Shown here piece by piece: positions 1 through 4,540 of a stretch of 5,040 nt of DNA. Source of the DNA: DALYDD01 sp031973395 (GTDB taxonomy: Bacteria > Patescibacteriota > Minisyncoccia > Phycocordibacterales > CAIZLB01). The first letter of the stretch is position 1. The number at the start of each line of letters is the position of its first letter. The DNA is taken from NCBI GenBank assembly GCA_031973395.1, contig DALYDD010000027.1, positions 1 to 5,040 on the forward strand, in the 5' to 3' direction. The translations under genes and the position numbers were made by a program. A model generated the notes under the pieces. It had not been told where the DNA came from and ran no database searches. It saw nothing but the letters and a program-made list of their open reading frames with translations.

Positions 1-999
1 GTAAAACTGTGGCTTGTAACCAGTGAAGAATGGAGTGTGACGTCCTCCTTCATCCTTTGAGAGTACGTATACCTCTGCCTCGAATTCGGTGCGAGCGGTT
101 ACAGAACCCTTTGCTGCCAAAACCTGACCTCGGTGTACGTCTTCTTTCTTCGTACCACGGAGAAGGATTCCAGCGTTGTCGCCTGCCTGTGCCTGGTCGA
201 GCTGCTTGTTGAACATTTCAACGCCGGTAACGGTAGTGAGCGCAGTATCCTTGATACCAATGATCTGAACTTCTTCACCAACCTTAACCTTTCCTCGCTC
301 TACACGACCAGTAACTACAGTACCGCGACCTTCAATTGAGAAGATGTCCTCGATAGGCATAAGAAACGCCTTGTCGAGATCACGAACTGGAGTTGGGAAG
401 TATGTATCCATCGCGTTAGCGAGTTCAAGAATCTTCTCACCCCATTCGCTTGAAGGATTCTCAAGTGCCTTGAGAGCTGAACCCTTGATAACTGGAGCGT
501 TTGCACCATCAAAGCCGTTCTTTGTGAGGAGCTCACGAAGCTCTTCTTCAACGAGCTCAATCATTTCCGCATCGTCGACCATGTCGCACTTGTTGAGGAA
601 GATGATGATCTTTGGAACGCCTACCTGCTTTGCAAGAAGAACGTGCTCACGAGTCTGTGGCATCGCTCCGTCAGTTGCAGCAACCACGAGAACAGCGCCG
701 TCCATCTGAGCGGCACCAGTAATCATGTTCTTGATGTAGTCGGCGTGACCTGGAGCATCAATGTGAGCATAGTGTCGATTCGCAGTTGCGTATTCTGAGT
801 GAGAAAGTGAGATAGTAATACCTCGGGCTTTTTCTTCAGGAGCCTTGTCGATATCGCCTACAGCTTTAACTGTAGCCTGCATACCTGCTCGGCTAAGAAC
901 GTTAAGAATAGCCGCGGTAAGAGTTGTCTTTCCGTGGTCTACGTGTCCGATTGTACCTACGTTTACGTGAGGTTTTGATCGATCGAAAGCATCAGCCAT
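1..999 (-). CDS. tuf: Elongation factor Tu, 3' end cut by window edge
   Basis: EF-Tu is the GTPase that delivers aminoacyl-tRNA to the ribosome in the cytoplasm. The minus strand is open for 333 codons from ATG at 997-999 to the left edge, with no stop or frameshift. It begins MADAFDRSKPHVNVGTIGHV. Visible motifs: P-loop GHVDHGKT (residues 18-25), switch I EEKARGITI (55-63), G3 DAPGH (81-85, H85 being the catalytic histidine), NKCD (136-139) and SAL (174-176). Domains II and III follow; the last residues, HTPFFTGYKPQFY, lie in domain III. The usual length is about 395 residues, so roughly 60 are missing. The start is fixed by an in-frame TGA at 1015-1017 with no other ATG between. No Shine-Dalgarno sequence precedes it; a perfect hairpin occupies that place. 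No fusA lies upstream, so tuf is first in its transcription unit. Arginine is mostly CGA or CGT. Odd point: Ala82 replaces the near-universal Cys of DCPGH. Confidence 0.98.
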   Translation of the reverse strand, partial: MADAFDRSKPHVNVGTIGHVDHGKTTLTAAILNVLSRAGMQATVKAVGDIDKAPEEKARGITISLSHSEYATANRHYAHIDAPGHADYIKNMITGAAQMDGAVLVVAATDGAMPQTREHVLLAKQVGVPKIIIFLNKCDMVDDAEMIELVEEELRELLTKNGFDGANAPVIKGSALKALENPSSEWGEKILELANAMDTYFPTPVRDLDKAFLMPIEDIFSIEGRGTVVTGRVERGKVKVGEEVQIIGIKDTALTTVTGVEMFNKQLDQAQAGDNAGILLRGTKKEDVHRGQVLAAKGSVTARTEFEAEVYVLSKDEGGRHTPFFTGYKPQFY

Positions 1000-1001
1000 A
1001 T

Positions 1002-1029
1002 ATGATTTTGGACGTCAGGACAAAATCAT
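1002..1029 (-). promoter_or_regulatory. Hairpin covering the ribosome-binding region of tuf
   Basis: The arms ATGATTTTG (1002-1010 on the plus strand) and CAAAATCAT (1021-1029) are a perfect 9-bp inverted repeat with a 10-nt loop. It ends two bases before the tuf start codon, just where a ribosome-binding site would be. In the mRNA sense the upstream arm starts with an ATG that opens a four-codon frame (Met-Ile-Leu-Ser, then TGA) in phase with tuf. The position suggests control of tuf translation by RNA structure or by a bound protein; that role is inference. A protein-binding DNA operator is the alternative. Confidence 0.55.
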
Positions 1030-1070
1030 CAAATATCAGCGTACTTAATTTGATGAAGTCGGTCTGACGA

Positions 1071-1090
1071 ATTAATTAATATTAATTAAT
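1071..1090. repeat. AT-only 20-bp perfect palindrome
   Basis: ATTAATTAAT occurs twice in tandem at 1071-1090; because the unit is its own reverse complement, the whole 20 bases form a perfect palindrome made only of A and T. The AT-rich run continues to about 1105. It lies 72-91 bases upstream of the tuf start codon. Such a tract could act as an UP element, an easily melted promoter region or a nucleoid-protein site; none can be chosen from sequence alone, and I see no clean -35/-10 pair next to it. Confidence 0.45.
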
Positions 1091-1261
1091 AAATAATTAA
1101 TAGGTTTTGATAAATAAAAATTGTCTTCAGTGCTTCTCGATTCTAAACAAACGGCTAAAAATAAGCATATTTTGGGATTTCTCCCTGCATGCATATGACA
1201 TGCTCATACGGATATTCTGCCGATAAGATTAAGAAACGGGACGGGTAATCCTAGACGTATT

Positions 1262-1362
1262 CAGTTGTAGGGCAATTGGGTCAGAGGTACGCTACAGTTG
1301 GCAAGCCTTACGGCTGAGCCATGCTGTTTTTGGTCTAAATGGCTTTGTTAAGCCATTTAGAC
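1262..1362 (+). ncRNA. Candidate structured RNA with three stem-loops
   Basis: Three stem-loops lie in a row. (a) 1262-1270 pairs with 1292-1300 (CAGTTGTAG with CTACAGTTG): nine consecutive pairs, two of them G-U, so the stem is continuous only in plus-strand RNA; on the minus strand the two become A-C mismatches. (b) 1295-1302 plus 1304-1307 pairs with 1312-1315, 1318-1321 and 1324-1326, closing a TTAC loop, about 11 pairs with small internal loops. It overlaps (a), so the two exclude each other. (c) 1333-1344 pairs with 1351-1362, a perfect 12-bp stem with a six-base loop. No T-run follows (c) on either strand, so it is not an ordinary terminator. It may be a non-coding RNA or part of a long tuf leader. 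The family is not recognised and the strand is only suggested by the wobble pairs. Confidence 0.35.
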
Positions 1363-1390
1363 GTACATTCGCGAGCAATTGATTTTAACT

Positions 1391-1447
1391 TGGTATGTCA
1401 TTTCTTAAATGTTTTAAAAACATCAAGAAGTTACAAGACAAACACCA
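1391..1447. other. Long imperfect hairpin
   Basis: The segment folds back on itself. TGGT (1391-1394) pairs with ACCA (1444-1447), TGTC (1396-1399) with GACA (1437-1440), TTCTT (1402-1406) with AAGAA (1425-1429), and ATGT (1409-1412) with ACAT (1420-1423), with small internal loops between. GCAATT (1375-1380) could also pair with AATTGC (1491-1496) and close the whole region. If transcription starts at the minus-strand promoter nearby, this would be the first structure in that RNA. The function is unknown; AT-rich sequence gives some such pairing by chance. Confidence 0.3.
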
Positions 1448-1462
1448 TAAAGGCGTGGAAGA

Positions 1463-1490
1463 ATAGTATCACATCTATATATAGAGTCAA
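1463..1490 (-). promoter_or_regulatory. Sigma-70-type promoter directed toward tuf
   Basis: In the minus-strand sense there is TTGACT (1485-1490; five of six match TTGACA), a 16-base spacer and TACTAT (1463-1468; four of six match TATAAT) preceded by TGA, an extended -10. The predicted start is near 1456. This is the best promoter match in the tuf-side gap. It would give tuf a 5' leader of about 457 bases containing all the stem-loops described here, or it could drive a separate non-coding RNA. Confidence 0.5.
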
Positions 1491-1498
1491 AATTGCCT

Positions 1499-1504
1499 TA
1501 TAAA
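1499..1504 (+). promoter_or_regulatory. Possible -10 box for the 178-aa gene
   Basis: TATAAA (1499-1504) matches the -10 consensus at five of six positions on the plus strand and lies directly behind the minus-strand promoter, giving a back-to-back arrangement. No recognisable -35 box stands 16-18 bases upstream. If used, transcription would begin near 1511, exactly at the left end of the GC-rich block, and the leader would be about 107 bases. A second choice is TTTAAT at 1601-1606 (also five of six), which would start transcription near 1613 and give an almost leaderless mRNA. Confidence 0.3.
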
Positions 1505-1510
1505 ATGATA

Positions 1511-1598
1511 TCCGGACTTGCTTTGGTCGGGGCCCGCTGCTAGAGTTTGGGTGGCTCCGGGCATCTGTTAGCTCAAGCTGTTCACCCCTAGTCCCCAC
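1511..1598 (+). other. GC-rich block with a possible H-type pseudoknot
   Basis: By count 54 of these 88 bases are G or C (61%), against strongly AT-rich sequence on the left. Stem 1 is GCCCG (1532-1536) with CGGGC (1558-1562). Stem 2 is GGGTG (1549-1553) with CACCC (1583-1587). The first strand of stem 2 lies inside the loop of stem 1, which is the topology of a pseudoknot. GGG at 1529-1531 may also pair with the C-run at 1593-1596. A GC-rich island in an AT-rich gap is typical of structured RNA, so this may be a cis-acting leader of the 178-aa gene. No known riboswitch class was recognised, and short GC stems arise by chance. Confidence 0.35.
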
Positions 1599-1617
1599 AA
1601 TTTAATACCCCACCGCT

Positions 1618-2154
1618 ATGTCTGCCAAACCCGCTGCTCCCGCAAAGAAAACGACCACCCTCACCGGACTCGATGAAAGGACACTACTCGACGATCTGGT
1701 CTATGAAAGGCTCTACATATGGCCACCACACCCCATTCAGTATGGCCGATGGCTGGCTATTGTATGCAGAACCGAAAAGGATACCGAGGCAATATTGGAC
1801 GCCTTATCCAAGCCAGAATACGGCATGATTCCCAAGTTCACATGGTACAAGACCATTATTGTGCCGAAAGGTCCTTGGAATCGCATCATCAGGGAACTGG
1901 AAGCCGAGGAAGGCTTCCCGTCGCCAGACACTTACACCGAGACCAAGTTGACGCATCACGCTTATCTAGGCCGAAAGCTTCTCAAGCAGATCGGTCCGCC
2001 AGGCAAAAAGCGTGGCAACCAAGGTTGGTACCGTATTTTCACGAATGGTACCGGAACATTTATCTATTCCGATATGTTTATTCCGCTCGCGAGCGTCGAG
2101 AATAATATTCGAGCAATGGCGAGAATATTAAGGAAAAGAGTTCGGAGAGATTGA
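1618..2154 (+). CDS. Unrecognised 178-residue basic protein
   Basis: I do not recognise this family. The reading frame runs from ATG at 1618 to TGA at 2152-2154, and an in-frame TAA at 1603-1605 rules out a longer protein. The first 14 residues are rich in Ala, Pro, Lys and Thr and are probably disordered. The rest looks like one compact domain with many aromatic and charged residues: ERLYIWPPHPIQYGRW (residues 30-45), WYKTIIVPKGPWNRII (76-91) and a Gly/Lys-rich stretch before QGWYRIF (about 135-141). It ends in a very basic tail, ARILRKRVRRD. No signal peptide or membrane segment is visible, so it should be cytoplasmic; the basic tail would suit nucleic acid binding, which is speculation. 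No Shine-Dalgarno sequence precedes the start. It is visibly richer in G+C than pyrC and uses AGG for several arginines where tuf prefers CGA/CGT, so transfer is possible. It is divergent from tuf and stands alone before a terminator. Confidence 0.75.
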   Translation: MSAKPAAPAKKTTTLTGLDERTLLDDLVYERLYIWPPHPIQYGRWLAIVCRTEKDTEAILDALSKPEYGMIPKFTWYKTIIVPKGPWNRIIRELEAEEGFPSPDTYTETKLTHHAYLGRKLLKQIGPPGKKRGNQGWYRIFTNGTGTFIYSDMFIPLASVENNIRAMARILRKRVRRD

Positions 2155-2175
2155 CGCCGCAAAATCGGCAAAGCA

Positions 2176-2210
2176 AAAGCCGGCCGCACTCATTTGTGCG
2201 CGCCGGCTTT
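2176..2210. terminator. Bidirectional terminator between converging genes
   Basis: AAAGCCGGC (2176-2184) pairs with GCCGGCTTT (2202-2210), and CGCAC (2185-2189) with GTGCG (2196-2200), with one bulged C at 2201 and a six-base loop: 14 pairs, mostly G-C. It lies 21 bases after the stop of the 178-aa gene and 30 bases after the stop of pyrC on the other strand, so it can end both transcripts. The stem's own A/T ends supply a short U-run in each direction, followed by T-rich sequence (ATTTCAATTTATTT on the plus side). Just before it, GCCG (2156-2159) and CGGC (2166-2169) could form a minor extra stem. Confidence 0.85.
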
Positions 2211-2240
2211 CCCATTTCAATTTATTTGCTGTAAAAACCT

Positions 2241-3767
2241 TTAACACCTCTTCCCCCTCACAAACACAGCCTCAAGCGATCCATCAAATTTCATTCCTTC
2301 CAATGGAGACCATCCCGGCTTTGATTTCAGCATAGCGCGTGTGAGCGTCAATGGTTTTTTTAAATTCAAAACTGAAAGCGAACCAACATACCCTTTTTCT
2401 ATTTTTCCAAAACCTTTTCCATAATTGAGCCCTTTGCCATTCGCATCTTTGAATTTATATTTCGCACCGAATTGCGATTTCAAAAATGGATTTACAAATT
2501 GTCCTGGATTAAAGGCTGTTGACCGTGCAATATCCTGCGGAGTAAATCCATGTTTTTTCATCAAGTGAACACAAACCAAACCGTATGTATCAAGCCATGG
2601 CGCACCGCTCATACCATTTTCTTTACATGTTTTCAGAAATAGATTGTGATTTTCTTTATCTAACTTTTGTGCAATTTCCATAGCGGAAAGATTTGCAAAA
2701 CTAGCCGCAGACTTTTCACCAACACCCATCGCTTTTAATTCTGTAACTGACATTGTTTTAAACTTCGCAAACGCACCATGTTTTTCTTCCTCGGTATGAG
2801 GGGCATGATCTGTCGCAATGTAGTTCACAAAACCTTCTTTCAAACCCTTAATCAAAGCTTGTCGATGCTCAAATGCCTGGATAGCAGGATTCATTTGGAT
2901 TTTGAGCCATAGACTTGGATCTTCATTCGTCATTGAAGTGTCAAACAATAAATGCAGTGGCGAAACCTCAAGCGTAATTTTGCAACCTTGCCTCTGATAT
3001 TCTTTTATCAATTCAAAACTTTCTCCACCTGTAGACCAGTGGCAAAGCTTGGCATTAATTTTATATTTTTTAATTAATGGAAGAAGAAGGCGCAGTCCTT
3101 CATTGACGCAAGAAACGGGCCGTCGATCTGAATGCGTCTCGCCTTTTGCATTCGCCATAACAATTGGTTCATACTCAACATGAAAAGAAATATTATGGCC
3201 TTTATATTTTGCCAAAATAGCATCGAGCTCCGAACCAAATGTCACTGTCAAATCTCCGACAGATTTTCCAAAATATAATTTATAAAAATGCTCTCCGGGT
3301 TTTCCGAGCGGTTTTGTTTTTGTATCAATACCGATATAGTTGAGCATCGAAACTGGATGCTTGAGACTGGCAATACGATTACGGTGCCAATCTAATTGTG
3401 ATTTAGTCGTCAAAGGCGCTGGGGTATTCGGCATTGCACAAGCATAGACACAACCACCATTCAAAGCGGCATCACATGCAGTTTGATATTCTTCTTTATA
3501 CATTTGCTTCCCTGTTTCATCTTCACGCGCATGAATATGAATGTCGCCCATTCCTGCAAAAATTAAACAATCCGCGCCGAAGGTAAATTCTTGCGCGGAT
3601 TGTTTTTGATTTTTTGCCGATGCTGATTTTACAGAAGATTTCAGTGCAGCAGGTGAGATTTTTTTAACTGATGTGATCAAACCTGTTTCTTCGTTGATGG
3701 TAATAGCCCCGAGATATGGCTTCTTGTCGTGGGAAGCGATATGCCCTTTTATGACAATTTGTTTCAT
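2241..3767 (-). CDS. pyrC: Dihydroorotase, CAD-like type
   Basis: Dihydroorotase interconverts N-carbamoyl-aspartate and dihydroorotate, the third step of pyrimidine synthesis, in the cytoplasm. The protein has 508 residues. Visible amidohydrolase motifs: DIHIHARED (75-83; metal ligands H77 and H79, substrate-binding R81), MPNT (112-115), YKLYF (162-166; K163 fits the carboxylated metal-bridging lysine), FHVE (195-198; H196), CHWSTGGES (242-250; H243), EVSPLHLLF (267-275) and ATDHAPHTEEEK (318-329; D320 catalytic). The KLY motif resembles the dihydroorotase domain of CAD. Typical single-domain enzymes are near 420-450 residues; the excess lies in a Lys/Ser/Ala-rich insert (about 37-60) and a Gly/Lys-rich insert (about 433-458). 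The start is the first Met after the upstream in-frame region, with an extended -10 box so close that the mRNA is probably leaderless. No other pyr gene is in view. Hydantoinase or allantoinase is the alternative, but the motif set favours dihydroorotase. Confidence 0.93.
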   Translation of the reverse strand: MKQIVIKGHIASHDKKPYLGAITINEETGLITSVKKISPAALKSSVKSASAKNQKQSAQEFTFGADCLIFAGMGDIHIHAREDETGKQMYKEEYQTACDAALNGGCVYACAMPNTPAPLTTKSQLDWHRNRIASLKHPVSMLNYIGIDTKTKPLGKPGEHFYKLYFGKSVGDLTVTFGSELDAILAKYKGHNISFHVEYEPIVMANAKGETHSDRRPVSCVNEGLRLLLPLIKKYKINAKLCHWSTGGESFELIKEYQRQGCKITLEVSPLHLLFDTSMTNEDPSLWLKIQMNPAIQAFEHRQALIKGLKEGFVNYIATDHAPHTEEEKHGAFAKFKTMSVTELKAMGVGEKSAASFANLSAMEIAQKLDKENHNLFLKTCKENGMSGAPWLDTYGLVCVHLMKKHGFTPQDIARSTAFNPGQFVNPFLKSQFGAKYKFKDANGKGLNYGKGFGKIEKGYVGSLSVLNLKKPLTLTRAMLKSKPGWSPLEGMKFDGSLEAVFVRGKRC

Positions 3768-3774
3768 GGGGACA

Positions 3775-3783
3775 ATTGTAGCA
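3775..3783 (-). promoter_or_regulatory. Extended -10 promoter of pyrC, leaderless start
   Basis: In the minus-strand sense the sequence reads TGCTACAAT: an extended -10 (TG, one base, then TACAAT, five of six matches) with the hexamer at 3775-3780. The predicted transcription start, seven bases downstream, is 3768, the base before the ATG at 3765-3767. There is no good -35 box, as is common with extended -10 promoters. The bases before the start codon (GTCCCC) cannot act as a Shine-Dalgarno sequence. Together these point to a leaderless mRNA. Confidence 0.55.
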
Positions 3784-3845
3784 TAGAGAGATAGAGCGTA
3801 TTAATCTGCGAGCGCTCAAGAAAATATATTGACCCGGCCACACAA

Positions 3846-3885
3846 ACATTTAAATAACCCTCATTTGTGAGGGTTATTTAAATGT
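3846..3885 (-). terminator. 18-bp perfect stem-loop terminator after the 181-aa gene
   Basis: Positions 3846-3863 and 3868-3885 are perfectly complementary over 18 bases with the four-base loop TTTG. The structure begins two bases after the stop codon of the 181-aa minus-strand gene and lies about 80 bases upstream of pyrC, so it should separate the two units. The G-C pairs are at the top (ACCCTCA/TGAGGGT) and the base of the stem is A/T-rich, so the 3' arm itself supplies a U-rich end. On the plus strand it is followed by TTATTTTTT, so it could also stop transcripts coming from the other side. Confidence 0.75.
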
Positions 3886-3887
3886 AA

Positions 3888-4433
3888 TTATTTTTTCCTT
3901 GTATCAACTCCTGACAATCCATAATAGTTGGTTAGACTATCATCATAACACCTACCTGGAGGCGGACCCTTGGTATACAGAGCCTTATTCTCAGCCTTAC
4001 TAATGCAAGCTTGCATTGCAACCTGTGCCGCTTCATACAAATCGGTAAGGTCTTTCAATTCATCCTTGGTGCGCGAGACATAATCATCAAAGCCAGCCGG
4101 TTTATCCTGAGGACGATCTCTATATGTTAGGGCCTCTCTGGCTAGATCATCAACAATTTTGTTTGTCTTATTATATTCCTCTCTGGTTATCTGCATGTTC
4201 AACATCTCTTTAGAGCAAGGACATTTTTGATATCTTGGTCGAACTAAACCTGTAACACCTGTCGTTAAGCCAGAGCGCAGATCACCTTTCAGTGTCTGAG
4301 ACCCTGTTCCGTACACACCCGTCTGTAACCCTGAAACCGCTGCGGTCTGGGATTCTTTCGATACATGATAGCTGGTACCTATGGCCGCTCCCACAATTAC
4401 AACCGCCACCAATCCCAAAATTATTTTTTTCAT
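3888..4433 (-). CDS. Exported or membrane-anchored protein of unknown function, four cysteines
   Basis: I do not recognise a family. The 181-residue protein begins MKKIILGLVAVVIVGAAIGT, a lysine-started hydrophobic helix (residues 4-20) that is a signal peptide or an N-terminal anchor; no clear AxA cleavage site is seen, so an anchor is slightly more likely. Residues 25-65 are rich in Gly, Thr and Ser with an imperfect repeat (GLQTGVYG and GLTTGVTG), probably a flexible linker. Residues 75-150 are highly charged and probably helical. Cysteines at 71, 73 (CPC), 143 and 162 could form disulfides outside the membrane. The C-terminus has GPPPGRCYDD (156-165). The start has a purine-rich AAGGGGAA tract (4442-4449) at a workable distance, the only Shine-Dalgarno-like sequence among the genes here. 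It is a single-gene unit between a hairpin and a terminator, next to a peptidoglycan-binding protein. Confidence 0.85.
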   Translation of the reverse strand: MKKIILGLVAVVIVGAAIGTSYHVSKESQTAAVSGLQTGVYGTGSQTLKGDLRSGLTTGVTGLVRPRYQKCPCSKEMLNMQITREEYNKTNKIVDDLAREALTYRDRPQDKPAGFDDYVSRTKDELKDLTDLYEAAQVAMQACISKAENKALYTKGPPPGRCYDDSLTNYYGLSGVDTRKK

Positions 4434-4465
4434 GTATACAATTCCCCTTTTATATTAATGAATAT

Positions 4466-4474
4466 AGTATACCA
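4466..4474 (-). promoter_or_regulatory. Extended -10 promoter of the 181-aa gene
   Basis: In the minus-strand sense the sequence reads TGGTATACT: TG, one base, then TATACT (five of six matches), with the hexamer at 4466-4471. The predicted start is near 4459, which gives a leader of about 26 bases that contains the AAGGGGAA tract. The -35 region shows no clear match. The same extended -10 pattern without a -35 box is seen in front of pyrC. Confidence 0.5.
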
Positions 4475-4514
4475 GAAAAATAAGACAGTTCTTGATTCAC
4501 TCACATAAATCCAC

Positions 4515-4532
4515 ATTGTCTGCAAAGACAAT
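4515..4532 (-). terminator. Small stem-loop after the peptidoglycan-binding gene
   Basis: ATTGTCT (4515-4521) and AGACAAT (4526-4532) form a perfect 7-bp stem with a four-base loop, eight bases after the stop codon of the minus-strand gene on the right. A run of U after it is lacking (the minus strand continues GTGGATTTATG), so termination would be weak. Read on the plus strand, the loop is GCAA, a stable GNRA tetraloop, but no plus-strand gene is known here. Confidence 0.35.
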
Positions 4533-4540
4533 CACAGCAA

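Larger units (their letters stand above)
1000..1617. other. Intergenic region between divergent tuf and the 178-aa gene
   Basis: This 618-base gap has no convincing protein gene on either strand; the frames present are short and unlike known proteins. I looked for tRNA (no GGTTCGA-type T-arm), tmRNA (no TTCGAC 5' motif or matching 3' end), RNase P RNA (no GAGGAAAGTCC element) and SRP RNA (no GGTCAGGTCCGGAAGG element) and found none. From left to right it contains the tuf hairpin, an AT-rich palindrome, small stems near 1180-1225 (for example GCATG/CATGC), three clearer stem-loops at 1262-1362, a long imperfect hairpin at 1391-1447, back-to-back promoter-like boxes at 1463-1504 and a GC-rich block at 1511-1598. 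It probably carries the leaders of both genes and perhaps one non-coding RNA. Confidence 0.6.

Noticed and set aside
315..709. Open frames on both strands within tuf
   Set aside because: They overlap the unmistakable EF-Tu coding sequence and arise from its codon bias.
1333..1362. Perfect 12-bp hairpin as a terminator
   Set aside because: No run of T follows it in either direction, and no gene ends next to it.
1561..1590. tRNA-like start: GGGCATC followed by TTAGCTCAAGCTG, resembling an acceptor and D-arm
   Set aside because: There is no matching GATGCCC acceptor strand, no anticodon stem and no T-arm downstream, so it is not a tRNA or a clear tRNA fragment.
1180..1600. tmRNA, RNase P RNA, SRP RNA or 6S RNA
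   Set aside because: None of the conserved primary-sequence elements of the first three is present on either strand, and there is no single long rod with a central bubble as in 6S RNA.
1719..2105. Open frame of 128 codons on the plus strand inside the 178-aa gene
   Set aside because: It is in another frame of the same strand and shows no domain, start signal or independent context; the longer frame ends at a terminator and is the better gene.
3753..3777. GACAATT repeated on both sides of the pyrC start codon
   Set aside because: A seven-base AT-rich repeat at this spacing is within chance; no symmetric operator can be built from it.
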